A stretch of 64,000 nucleotides of DNA from Bacteroides oleiciplenus YIT 12058. GTDB taxonomy: Bacteria > Bacteroidota > Bacteroidia > Bacteroidales > Bacteroidaceae. Position numbers and translations under genes: made by a program. The notes under the pieces are model-generated. The model was not told the DNA's origin and made no database searches. It saw nothing but the letters and a program-made list of their open reading frames with translations. The stretch covers positions 124,001 through 188,000 of the forward strand of contig NZ_JH992945.1 of the NCBI RefSeq assembly GCF_000315485.1, written 5' to 3'. Of this stretch, positions 9,034 through 17,201 are shown in pieces. The stretch's first letter is position 1, and each line of letters opens with the position of its first letter.

Positions 9034-9651
9034 ATGAGTGCATATTATGATCTTTACGAAACGCCCAATCCGAAAGGGAAAAAAGAAAAAAAAGCGCTAC
9101 ATGCCCGCATCTATCCCAAAAAGACATACACCACCAAAGAGTTCCTGAAACAAGTAGCTATGCTCCAACACCTTCCGTACGCCCTGTTGGAAGGAGCTCT
9201 ACAGGGTATTATGGACGAATTGTGCGAATTACTATCGGACGGTAATATCGTAGAATTAGGAGAACTCGGCTTCCTTAGTACATCCCTGAAGTGCCTGCGA
9301 GAAGCCACACCGGAGAAAAAGATACGTGCAGAATCAATCGTCTTCAAAAATGTGTGTCTGCGCACTAGCAAGGCGTTCAAAAAGAAAATGAGAACTCAAA
9401 TGATATTAGAACGTATCCAGTCACCTACCCGCCCTTCAAAGGGAGACATCAATATCGAAAAGAAAAAAGAAGCATTGCTCACATTTCTCGATAAAAATGT
9501 CTGCGTCTCACGGAGAGAATACATTAGGCTAACCGGTAGCGGAGAGCGAACTGCCATGAACGAGTTGAATGCATTTATCACTGAAGGTATCCTACGCCGG
9601 CGCGGAACAGGCAGAAACGTAGTATACATCAAAAATGAAGAAGGAAAATGA
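9034..9651 (+). CDS. HU-family DNA-binding protein with C-terminal winged-helix-like domain
   Basis: 205 residues. Residues ~1-125 resemble the HU-HIG histone-like proteins of Bacteroidota (KKTYTTKEFLKQVA, GNIVELGELGFLSTSLK, then FKNVCLRTSKAFKKKM). A basic linker follows, and residues ~140-205 (EALLTFLDKNVCVSRREYIRLTGSGERTAMNELNAFI...GILRRRGTGRNVVY) read like a helix-turn-helix with a wing. It is probably nucleoid-associated or a regulator. Its stop overlaps the nudC start by 4 bases, so the two are co-translated. The long leader with repeated TTGCA words could be its own target. Its exact role is unknown. Confidence 0.8.
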   Translation: MSAYYDLYETPNPKGKKEKKALHARIYPKKTYTTKEFLKQVAMLQHLPYALLEGALQGIMDELCELLSDGNIVELGELGFLSTSLKCLREATPEKKIRAESIVFKNVCLRTSKAFKKKMRTQMILERIQSPTRPSKGDINIEKKKEALLTFLDKNVCVSRREYIRLTGSGERTAMNELNAFITEGILRRRGTGRNVVYIKNEEGK

Positions 9652-10463
9652 AAGAATTAGATCAAAACCCTACGCAGTGGTTCGTCTTCTTTAAAGACCA
9701 ACTGCTGCTGAAAAAGGAAAAAACAGAAAAAGGAGAAATTAAATACTGTGTACCTTATGGTGCAGAAGCACCATTGAAAACCGACGCAGGCAGTACAATC
9801 CACGAAGTATTTCTGCCTACGGATGAAATGGTACATACATTTGCTATTGAACAGCTCGTTGCAGAAACAGAAGAATGGATTATGGTCAACCTACGGGGGT
9901 CTTATGAATACATCACCCTGGAAGAATATAAAGCCGCCGGAAAAGCATACCAGATATTGTATTGGGACCAGCACAGTCGCTTCTGTTCCGTATGCGGTAT
10001 GCCTACCGAACAGCAAACGCCTATCATGAAAAAATGTCCTTCTTGCGGTTACGAAATGTATCCACCCATCTCTACCGCTATCATCGTACTGATACGCCGA
10101 GGAAAAGAAATTCTGTTGGTGCATGCACGCAACTTCCGCGGAACATTCTATGGTCTGGTAGCCGGATTCCTGGAACCCGGGGAAACTCTAGAACAATGTG
10201 TACAACGGGAAGTAATGGAAGAAACGGGATTAAAAGTGAAAAACATCACTTATTTCGGAAATCAGCCCTGGCCCTATCCCAGCGGATTGATGGTAGGTTT
10301 CATTGCCGATTACGAAGACGGAGAAATCAAACTGCAGAAAGACGAACTTAGCGCCGGTGCTTTCTACTCCAAAGAGAACCTTCCGGAAATTCCACGTAAA
10401 CTAAGTATCGCACGGAAAATGATAGACTGGTGGCTAAATCAAAAAGAAGAATTAAAAAGTTAA
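9648..10463 (+). CDS. nudC: NAD+ diphosphatase / RNA de-NADding Nudix hydrolase
   Basis: 271 residues. A zinc ribbon is formed by CSVCGMP and CPSCGYEMYP (~113-136). The Nudix box GFLEPGETLEQCVQREVMEETG lies at ~170-195, and the NudC-specific QPWPYPSGLM motif follows. The enzyme splits NADH or NAD+ to NMN and AMP and, in the characterised family, removes NAD caps from RNA 5' ends. The start overlaps the upstream HU-like gene by 4 bases, so it forms a two-gene unit with a DNA-binding protein. Confidence 0.93.
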   Translation: MKELDQNPTQWFVFFKDQLLLKKEKTEKGEIKYCVPYGAEAPLKTDAGSTIHEVFLPTDEMVHTFAIEQLVAETEEWIMVNLRGSYEYITLEEYKAAGKAYQILYWDQHSRFCSVCGMPTEQQTPIMKKCPSCGYEMYPPISTAIIVLIRRGKEILLVHARNFRGTFYGLVAGFLEPGETLEQCVQREVMEETGLKVKNITYFGNQPWPYPSGLMVGFIADYEDGEIKLQKDELSAGAFYSKENLPEIPRKLSIARKMIDWWLNQKEELKS

Positions 10464-10642
10464 AAGGAAGAGATAAATGAAATAAGAACAGATTGCGGAG
10501 GACACGCACTCAACAAACGAACAACTACGAATGAAACGACTCTCATTCACATCAACCAATCACGTGCAACCGCAATCTGCATTTTATCTCTATCAGCAAC
10601 TGCCTCCCGGCAGCCGACAACTTTTAATTCTTAATTCTTCTA
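10447..10642. repeat. Inverted AT-rich repeat pair flanking the nudC-permease intergenic space
   Basis: AGAAGAATTAAAAAGTTAAAAG at about 10447-10468 (overlapping the end of nudC) is nearly the reverse complement of CTTTTAATTCTTAATTCTTCT at about 10621-10642. The enclosed ~150 bases show no gene. The words resemble the GAATTAAAAATTGA family around rnpB and yihY. Confidence 0.45.
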
Positions 10643-10652
10643 TTTCAAATTA

Positions 10653-12086
10653 TCAGAGTCCCACCTTTCCCTCAATCAACAGTATCACCGCTATCACGGA
10701 ACAAGCTGCAATAGCCAGTGCCAGCCAACGTTCGGCAGGAGAAAAAATCAGTTCGCCCTGCGCCCGGTTCTGTTTGCGTGCCACTACATAGAAGTAGATA
10801 CCAACCAAATAGAAGATGGACGTCACGAGCAAGAGTAATAATCCGCCTGCATAGAGCAACCAAAGGCAGAACAGGGAAGACACAATACCGATAAAGCGGT
10901 ATTGACCAATCTTCTTCGGATCTGTTGTGTTCAGTTCCCCTTTCATAAAGCTGGCTTTCACCAGATAGATTCCGCAGAACAGATAAGCGGGAAGGATCAT
11001 GACACCGGTAATATCAATAGCTGCATCGTAAACCGACTTCGCCATAGCAACCATCACCATAAATACCTGCATGATGATACTGGATATCAACAAGGCATAA
11101 ATAGGTGTCGACTTCTTATTCTCACGCAGGAATGACTTCGGCAATATCTTCACCTGAGCAGCCGTATAGGGCACTTGCGCACACATCAGCGTCCAGGCAA
11201 TCCAACCACCGATAACGGAAACGATGACACTGAGCACAACAAAAGTATAAGCCCACTCACCCACCGCATGTTTCAGCACATAAGCCACGGACGGGTCATC
11301 CAACTTCGCCAGTTCAGGCTGGTGCATGATACCGTAGGATAAAACGCTGATTAACGCATAAAGCACCAACGCCAGCAGGAACCCGATCACACCTGCTTTA
11401 CCCACATCTTTGCTGTTGCGGGCATGGGCAGACATCACCACAGCACCTTCCACACCTATGAAACACCAGAGGGTGACAAGCATGGTACTCTTTACCTGTG
11501 CCCCTATGGAACCCAGATCAGGTGTATGTCCCCAGAAGTCAATGCTCAGCGCGCCTATTTTAAAGAAAATAAAGAGGATAATGACAATTAATATCAACGC
11601 CGCGAACTTCACGATAGTGACTATTGTATTCAGAGCAGCGGCAGCTTTCACACCTCTTGCCACAATGAAATACATGGCCCAAATGAAGAACGATCCAAAC
11701 ACCACCGTCTGCCAGCCATGATGAAGCAGCACAGGGAGGAACTCACCGAACGAGTCATTGAGCATCACGGCAAACGCCACGTTACCCATAGCTGCACACA
11801 GCCAGTATCCCCAGGCAATGTTAAATCCCACATAATTGCCAAAACCCTCTTTTGCGTACTGATAGATACCTGCATTGAGATCAGGACGGGCATCGGCCAA
11901 CACCTTGAAGTTGAGCACAAGGAACAATACTCCCACCCCCGAAATAACCCAGGAGATAAGAGTGGCCCCTAACCCCGCTCCTTGTGCCATGTTTTGCGAG
12001 ATATTGAAAATACCTCCACCAATCATGGAACCAAAGACGATGGCAACGAGTCCGCCCAATCCTAATTTCTTTGAAGTATCCGCCAT
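10653..12086 (-). CDS. APC-family amino acid antiporter (likely histidine/histamine or arginine/agmatine)
   Basis: 477 residues with about 12-13 hydrophobic segments. The N-terminal GLVAIVFGSMIGGGIF is the substrate-binding glycine motif of APC exchangers, and GGWIAWTLMCAQVPYTAA resembles ArcD/AaxC/HdcP antiporters. It is the last gene of a three-gene unit with a pyruvoyl histidine decarboxylase and a PdaD-like protein, starting only 9 bases after the latter. By context it most likely exchanges an amino acid for the amine made by decarboxylation, a step in acid resistance. Substrate cannot be settled from sequence alone: HdcA argues for histidine, the PdaD-like neighbour for arginine. Confidence 0.88.
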   Translation of the reverse strand: MADTSKKLGLGGLVAIVFGSMIGGGIFNISQNMAQGAGLGATLISWVISGVGVLFLVLNFKVLADARPDLNAGIYQYAKEGFGNYVGFNIAWGYWLCAAMGNVAFAVMLNDSFGEFLPVLLHHGWQTVVFGSFFIWAMYFIVARGVKAAAALNTIVTIVKFAALILIVIILFIFFKIGALSIDFWGHTPDLGSIGAQVKSTMLVTLWCFIGVEGAVVMSAHARNSKDVGKAGVIGFLLALVLYALISVLSYGIMHQPELAKLDDPSVAYVLKHAVGEWAYTFVVLSVIVSVIGGWIAWTLMCAQVPYTAAQVKILPKSFLRENKKSTPIYALLISSIIMQVFMVMVAMAKSVYDAAIDITGVMILPAYLFCGIYLVKASFMKGELNTTDPKKIGQYRFIGIVSSLFCLWLLYAGGLLLLLVTSIFYLVGIYFYVVARKQNRAQGELIFSPAERWLALAIAACSVIAVILLIEGKVGL

Positions 12087-12095
12087 ATCACTTAT

Positions 12096-12323
12096 TTAGC
12101 TAATGGTGCGATTCATCTCCGGGGTGATGGTCACCAAGTTGCCACGTATTTCAAGCGGCATAACAGAGGTGTAAGGAATAAGATTGAAATTTTCAATTCC
12201 GGCTTCGTGCAAGGCGAGGTTATAGGTTTCATAAGGCTGAGGTGGGATACCGTCGTTAAAGGCGCCTGTACCACCAATTACAAATCCGAAAATGGGATAA
12301 CGTGTCCCTTTCATTTCATCCAT
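12096..12323 (-). CDS. Half-length pyruvoyl-dependent arginine decarboxylase-like protein
   Basis: 75 residues resembling the beta-chain part of PdaD/AaxB: FGFVIGGTGAFNDG, then YETYNLALHEAGIENFNLIPYTSVMP. Thr52-Ser53 occupies the place of the self-cleavage pair (Thr52-Ser53 is reported for chlamydial AaxB). The protein ends about 22 residues later, whereas PdaD proteins run to roughly 150-195. No remnant of the missing alpha chain follows, since the antiporter ATG is 9 bases downstream. The frame is clean and tightly packed, 41 bases after hdcA, so it looks kept rather than decaying. Possible roles are a partner or maturation factor for HdcA or a minimal enzyme; neither is shown. Confidence 0.75.
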   Translation of the reverse strand: MDEMKGTRYPIFGFVIGGTGAFNDGIPPQPYETYNLALHEAGIENFNLIPYTSVMPLEIRGNLVTITPEMNRTIS

Positions 12324-12364
12324 GATAAAAATATTTATATAGTTAAAGTTTAGGTTAGGTCTTA

Positions 12365-13264
12365 TTATTCAATCATTGTCAGGTGCTCCAGTCCCAGTTT
12401 CTTTTCCCACTCGTCGATAGGCATACCTTTCAGGTCGGCAGCTTTCATCCCGGCAGGAATAGCATTCTGAGCCAGATAAATGTACGGGGCGCAAGTCAAC
12501 GCGCAACCCACTTGGTTCGGTTCTACGAAAGTGTACTTGTAGCCTACATAAATGCGGTCGTACTCTACCGACTGGTCTTGTCCGCACAGCACAATGCTGT
12601 TGGTTACTTTACGGAGTGAGCCTTCCAGAAAACCTATGATTTCTGCTTCGGTGGAGTTGTCATCGCCATACGTGTTGGCATCCTCGATGAAAAGGCAAGA
12701 GCCGTCACTACGATTTTTCAGGATAGCAATGCCAATGGCCGACCATACCCACAGTGGACCGCGGGCTGCCACATCCTTGTTGGCGCAGATGACATGTGCA
12801 CCCGGCATCGGCGGGAAACGTCGTTGCCCCTCACGTCCGAAGAGGCGTTCGCTTGCTTCCAGCAATGGGCGGGCATTATATACGGGAATAGCGGGTTTTC
12901 CATCCGGTTGTTCCTGCATGTACATGGGTTTCTCCTTACCTGTAGCAATATCTTCATGTACAGCGAGATCGTATCCCCATACAGCACCGTTCTGGCCGCA
13001 GAAAGAAGATACGGTCAGCATGTTGATTTGTCCGATATAGGCGTCATTCTTTTCGCAACGGTCATACGAAACAATGTTTTCGGTAACTGCGTCAAGGTCT
13101 TTTACATCGACTGTGCCCACTGAGAGTTTCATGGTAGAGATATATCCCTGACCATTCGGAGCACCGGGGTTCATGTAACCCATGCAGAATTCTTTACTTG
13201 GCCCTACAGCCTGTTCAATCACTTTAGCGGCATCATACTTAATGTCGGCAACAAGATCTTTCAT
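12365..13264 (-). CDS. hdcA: Pyruvoyl-dependent histidine decarboxylase proenzyme
   Basis: 299 residues, close to the Lactobacillus enzyme (~310). Landmarks are GYMNPG, IVSYDRCEKNDAYIGQINM, the self-cleavage pair Ser86-Ser87 in TVSSFCGQNGAVWGYDL, RRFPPMPGAHVICANK, CLFIEDANTYGDD and VGCALTCAPYIYLAQNA. In the family, chain cleavage between the serines creates the pyruvoyl group, and the enzyme turns histidine into histamine plus CO2, consuming a proton. It is first in an operon with a PdaD-like small protein and an APC antiporter. The bases before its ATG contain CTAAACCTAAACTAAAA, identical to the gadB leader. It predicts histamine formation by this gut organism. Confidence 0.92.
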   Translation of the reverse strand: MKDLVADIKYDAAKVIEQAVGPSKEFCMGYMNPGAPNGQGYISTMKLSVGTVDVKDLDAVTENIVSYDRCEKNDAYIGQINMLTVSSFCGQNGAVWGYDLAVHEDIATGKEKPMYMQEQPDGKPAIPVYNARPLLEASERLFGREGQRRFPPMPGAHVICANKDVAARGPLWVWSAIGIAILKNRSDGSCLFIEDANTYGDDNSTEAEIIGFLEGSLRKVTNSIVLCGQDQSVEYDRIYVGYKYTFVEPNQVGCALTCAPYIYLAQNAIPAGMKAADLKGMPIDEWEKKLGLEHLTMIE

Positions 13265-13269
13265 AACTA

Positions 13270-13286
13270 TTTTAGTTTAGGTTTAG
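13270..13286 (-). promoter_or_regulatory. 17-nt leader word shared with gadB
   Basis: CTAAACCTAAACTAAAA on the minus strand, ending 5 bases before the hdcA ATG. The identical word occurs at 22188-22204 before gadB, and a relaxed form (CCTAACCTAAACTTTAA) precedes the PdaD-like gene. It could be a translation enhancer or regulator site. Confidence 0.4.
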
Positions 13287-13389
13287 ATGTTGCATATAGA
13301 ACGGCATTTAACAGAGAATGATTAGAGGATTGACTTAAAGAAGGTAAAAGAACCTTAATCCGAAAAGAATGCACACACTACCCGGTAAA

Positions 13390-13430
13390 AAACAGAAAAG
13401 GTGTAACCCTTCGCAGGATTACACCTTTCC
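13390..13430 (-). terminator. Terminator of the phosphohexomutase gene
   Basis: Stem AAAGGTGTAA (13397-13406) with TTACACCTTT (13419-13428). Read on the minus strand, the second arm is followed by a T-rich tract (CTGTTTTTT). Confidence 0.75.
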
Positions 13431-13453
13431 TTCTGCCTTACAGCAAATTATCC

Positions 13454-15196
13454 TTAGATACCGAGTGACTTACGAACAGCCACCACCTTTTCTTCTGCTT
13501 CTGCATCTGCACTGCCGTAGCATTTCGGACAACCCATTTCGCCCTTCACCTCGATATAGAACTTAATCTTCGGTTCGGTTCCCGACGGACGAACAGAAAT
13601 CTTTGTGCCGTCTTCCGTGAAGTATTGAAGCACATTGGAAGCTTCCGGCATATCCAGGTCTTTCACATTTCCCTGGGCATCGATAGTTTTCAATGTCTTA
13701 TAGTCCTTAATCAGCTTAACGGGTGAACCTCCGATTTCCTTCGGCGGATTAGCACGGAAATTATCCATCATAGCCTTGATTTCGTCCGCACCACTCTTAC
13801 CTGGTTTCACTACGTTCACAGTAGTTTCCTTAGAGAAACCATATTCTACGTAGATGTCCATCAGCACGTCATACAGCGTCTTGCCCTGATCTTTTGCCCA
13901 GGCACATATTTCAGCCAACAGTGAACAGGCAGAAACAGCATCTTTGTCACGAACAAAGTCTTCTGCCAGGAAGCCGTAGCTTTCTTCACCGCCACCGATG
14001 TATTGTTGTTTGCCTTCGCTCAAACGAATTTCGCGTGCAATCCACTTGAAACCGGTGTAGCAATCGCGCATCTCAATCTTATTCTTGTCGGCTACGGCTT
14101 TAATCAGTTCAGTAGTCACAATGGTCTTTACGATGAAGTCATTAGGCTGCATCTTACCCATTGCAATACGGTTCTTGATGATATAATACAAGAAAATCAA
14201 ACAAGTCTGGTTACCGTTGATAAGCACCCACTCGCCCTTATCATCCTTGCAAGCCATGCCCACGCGGTCGGCATCCGGGTCGCTTGCCATCACAATGTCA
14301 GCATCGATCTTCTTTGCCAATGCAATAGCCATAGAGAGCGCTTCCGCATTTTCAGGATTCGGAGATACCACTGTCGGGAAATTGCCATCCTTCACCATCT
14401 GTTCGGGCACGCAATTGATGTTTTCAAATCCCCATTCCTTCAATGAAGCAGGAATCAATACGCGGCCTGCACCGTGCAAAGGAGTGTAGACAATGCTAAG
14501 ATCCTTCTGACGCTTAATCACTTCCGGATCAATAGAGATAGAATGAACCTTATCCAGATAAATCTTATCGATGTCTTCACCGATAATCTGAATCAAATCT
14601 TTATTGCCATTGAATTTAATATCATCAACAGTCACCTTGTTTACTTCGTCGATGATAGCGGTATCGTGTGGAGCAAGCACCTGGGCACCGTCATCCCAAT
14701 AAGCCTTGTAACCATTATATTCTCTCGGATTGTGGCTGGCAGTGATATTGATACCGCTCTGGCAACCGAAGTGACGGATAGCAAATGAAACTTCCGGTGT
14801 AGGACGCAAATCATCGAAAAGATACACCTTGATGCCGTTTGCAGAGAAGATATCGGCAGAGATTTGAGCGAACTTATCGCTATTGTTGCGGCAGTCGTAA
14901 CCCACCACTACAGAAATCTGTTCTTTATCTTTGAAGCATTGGTTCAAGTAGTTGGAAAGCCCCTGTGTTGCAGCACCTACGGTATAGATATTCATACGAT
15001 TGGTTCCTGCACCCATAATGCCGCGCAAGCCACCCGTACCGAATTCCAAATCCTTATAGAAACAATCTATCAGTTCAGTTTTATCTTCGTTTTCCAACAT
15101 GCGTTTTACTTCAGCCTGAGTTTCGGCATCATAAGCCGGGGTGAGCCACTTCTGGGCTTTCTCAGTTACCTGCTTGATAAGTTCCTGATTTTCCAT
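13454..15196 (-). CDS. Alpha-D-phosphohexomutase (phosphoglucomutase/phosphomannomutase)
   Basis: 580 residues, the length of the PgcA-type family. The active-site phosphoserine loop is GINITASHNPREYNGYKAYW, the metal loop is DPDADRVG, the sugar-binding loop is GGGEESYG, and the phosphate-binding loop near the end is RPSGTEPKIKFY. It interconverts hexose 1- and 6-phosphates for glycogen, capsule and nucleotide-sugar synthesis. It is a single gene with a terminator just downstream and a consensus -7 box TACATTTG at 15247-15254 (minus strand). A short extra segment with two cysteines (MGCPKCYGSADAE) lies near the C-terminus. Sugar preference cannot be told from sequence. Confidence 0.94.
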   Translation of the reverse strand: MENQELIKQVTEKAQKWLTPAYDAETQAEVKRMLENEDKTELIDCFYKDLEFGTGGLRGIMGAGTNRMNIYTVGAATQGLSNYLNQCFKDKEQISVVVGYDCRNNSDKFAQISADIFSANGIKVYLFDDLRPTPEVSFAIRHFGCQSGINITASHNPREYNGYKAYWDDGAQVLAPHDTAIIDEVNKVTVDDIKFNGNKDLIQIIGEDIDKIYLDKVHSISIDPEVIKRQKDLSIVYTPLHGAGRVLIPASLKEWGFENINCVPEQMVKDGNFPTVVSPNPENAEALSMAIALAKKIDADIVMASDPDADRVGMACKDDKGEWVLINGNQTCLIFLYYIIKNRIAMGKMQPNDFIVKTIVTTELIKAVADKNKIEMRDCYTGFKWIAREIRLSEGKQQYIGGGEESYGFLAEDFVRDKDAVSACSLLAEICAWAKDQGKTLYDVLMDIYVEYGFSKETTVNVVKPGKSGADEIKAMMDNFRANPPKEIGGSPVKLIKDYKTLKTIDAQGNVKDLDMPEASNVLQYFTEDGTKISVRPSGTEPKIKFYIEVKGEMGCPKCYGSADAEAEEKVVAVRKSLGI

Positions 15197-15246
15197 ACAA
15201 TTATTGTTATTTTAGAGGTTAAAATATATCTGTTGTTTGTAAGACA

Positions 15247-15254
15247 CAAATGTA
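15247..15254 (-). promoter_or_regulatory. Putative -7 box of the phosphohexomutase gene
   Basis: TACATTTG on the minus strand matches TAnnTTTG, about 50 bases before the ATG. Confidence 0.45.
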
Positions 15255-15365
15255 GGCGAATAAGTTCAATTATCCTACTTTTTCATTAAAGATTTACACT
15301 GCTTTGTACAGATTTCACAGGCTTTTTATTGTTCCTGTAAAATCTGCAAAGCCTGCAACAGGGTA

Positions 15366-17009
15366 TTATTCCGGCATTTTATAGCGGTCGCCGGTTTGCT
15401 TCACATATTCTTCCAGAAACTCTTTCGGGTATCCGGGACGAATCACACCTGCCGGTTGGCCGATAGCATTACGCTCGAACTTACCATCTTTCATACGCTT
15501 CACTACGCCATCGTTATATTTCACGATAAGGAACTCACCCAGACGTTTCCAGGTGTCGAGAGTACTTTGTGCTGTCATGTTCGTATAGTTGGTCAGGAAT
15601 GCTTTTGCCTGTGCCGGGTCTTTAGAGTAGAGCTTGGATGCAGCAGATTCAATGCCTTCCTGCGCATCGTTGAAAGTAGTTTCCAGTTCGGTTTGAGTGG
15701 CACGTACATCATCAATCAGCAAGTCGTAACGAGGATAAACCATGTTTGCCACCCAGTTGAAAATCCAGAAAGAAGAATTCCAGGAGAAGGTGATATAATC
15801 AGCACCATCTACGCGAGAGTAACATACAGGCACTTTATCCGTGCAGCAATATACAGGAGTGAAAACCGTCATGTTGGCATCATCCGTACCGAACCACAAC
15901 ACACCACCGATGGCATCGGGCATAGTAGAGCGCATCTGAGATACAAACACGAAACCGGATTGCTGGGTAGAGATGGGGCGCTCATTGAAGTATTCCTGGC
16001 CGTTCACCTTGAAAGAAAGCGGAGAAAGACGGTAAGGAGTATGATAAGGACCGGCACCGAAATCTTTGCTGATGTCCAGCGGAGTACCTTCGTAATGGTC
16101 GCGCATGGCATTCTTCACGTCTTGCACAGAGATTTTGCGGTTGGCTTTCAGATAAAGTGGCATGGGTTGGTCGGTTTTACCTTCTATATAAGGAAGGAAC
16201 TCTTCACCACGGTCGGTAAACATATTGAAGTAACTCCATACACGGGCTTCGCAATAACGGCGTGCACCGAAATCCAGAGGGGCATAGGCGTCTGCAAAAC
16301 TAAAGTCCTTGTTCACTCCGTTGAAGTAACCTTTTTCACGGGCGAAAGAGACAACATCGGAAGAGTACATGCAGTTGTTTTTATCGTTCATGTCGAACTG
16401 ATGGATACGTGATTGGTTGGCATGTGCCGAGATGCAATCATCGGGGATGCGTACAGCCACCCATACGGCACCACGCACACCGGGGCCCTTGCCAATCATC
16501 TCCATAATCCAGATTTCATTCGGATCGGCGATAGTGAAAGACTCGCCACTGCTATAATAGCCATATTCCTGCACAAGGTCAGTCATCACCTTGATGGCCT
16601 CGCGAGCGGTACGGGCACGTTGCAAACCGAGATAAATCAGACTTCCGTAGTCGATAATGCCGGTCGTGTCTACCAGTTCGGGACGTCCGCCGAAAGTGGT
16701 TTCTGCGATGGTAAGCTGGAATTCGTTGATATTGCCAATGACGTTATACGTCTGGCGTGCCTGCTCAATCCGTCCCAGATATTTGCCGGTGTCCCACTCA
16801 TGCACATCCATTAATGTACCTTTCTTATGCATTCCCGCAGGATAATGATATAACTCGCCAAACAACCCGTAAGAGTCGGCAGAATAAGAAACAATTGTAG
16901 AACCGTCTGTGGAGGCATTTTTACCAACAATGAGGTTGGTACAAGCCAGTGCATTCACCACTGCAACCGCCACAAATAAAACGGAAAGAGTCAGTCTTTT
17001 ACTTTTCAT
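15366..17009 (-). CDS. Secreted C69-family dipeptidase
   Basis: 547 residues. A signal peptide (residues 1-22, hydrophobic core LSVLFVAVAVVNALA) is followed directly by CTNLIVGKNASTDGSTIVSYSADS. Cys23, exposed after cleavage, is the N-terminal nucleophile of the C69/Ntn-hydrolase fold. Further family marks are TFGGRPEL, ESFTIADPNEIWIMEMIGKG and YGSLIYLGLQRARTAREAI. The family removes dipeptides from N-termini and acts here in the periplasm. It stands alone between the phosphohexomutase gene and the M23 peptidase gene. The 190-base gap upstream of its ATG holds a periodic palindrome. Confidence 0.93.
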   Translation of the reverse strand: MKSKRLTLSVLFVAVAVVNALACTNLIVGKNASTDGSTIVSYSADSYGLFGELYHYPAGMHKKGTLMDVHEWDTGKYLGRIEQARQTYNVIGNINEFQLTIAETTFGGRPELVDTTGIIDYGSLIYLGLQRARTAREAIKVMTDLVQEYGYYSSGESFTIADPNEIWIMEMIGKGPGVRGAVWVAVRIPDDCISAHANQSRIHQFDMNDKNNCMYSSDVVSFAREKGYFNGVNKDFSFADAYAPLDFGARRYCEARVWSYFNMFTDRGEEFLPYIEGKTDQPMPLYLKANRKISVQDVKNAMRDHYEGTPLDISKDFGAGPYHTPYRLSPLSFKVNGQEYFNERPISTQQSGFVFVSQMRSTMPDAIGGVLWFGTDDANMTVFTPVYCCTDKVPVCYSRVDGADYITFSWNSSFWIFNWVANMVYPRYDLLIDDVRATQTELETTFNDAQEGIESAASKLYSKDPAQAKAFLTNYTNMTAQSTLDTWKRLGEFLIVKYNDGVVKRMKDGKFERNAIGQPAGVIRPGYPKEFLEEYVKQTGDRYKMPE

Positions 17010-17061
17010 ACTTCTATTATTTTAATTATTGATTCGTGTATCGTATCTATTATCTCCATAG

Positions 17062-17200
17062 CAAGTCTGTATGATCTCCGTATCCGGTCCGTACCATCTC
17101 CGTGTCAGGTCCGTATGATCTCCGTACCTATAAGATACGGAGATGGTACGGAATTGGTACGGAGCAGACACGGAGATGGCACGGAGATAGCACAGACTTG
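17062..17200. repeat. Periodic palindrome of CTCCGTA / TACGGAG words
   Basis: The left half carries words such as ATCTCCGTA and GGTCCGTA every 10-12 bases; the right half carries the inverse (TACGGAGATGG). The outermost pair is CAAGTCTGT (17062-17070) with ACAGACTTG (17192-17200). The element can fold into one long imperfect hairpin. It lies exactly between the M23 stop (17202) and the C69 gene. A second copy of the same word family lies at 50440-50587. Confidence 0.85.
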
Positions 17201-17201
17201 T

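Noticed and set aside
15396..16412. 338-codon open frame opposite the C69 dipeptidase
   Set aside because: Shadow of a secreted peptidase with clear motifs; His/Arg-rich with no domain pattern.
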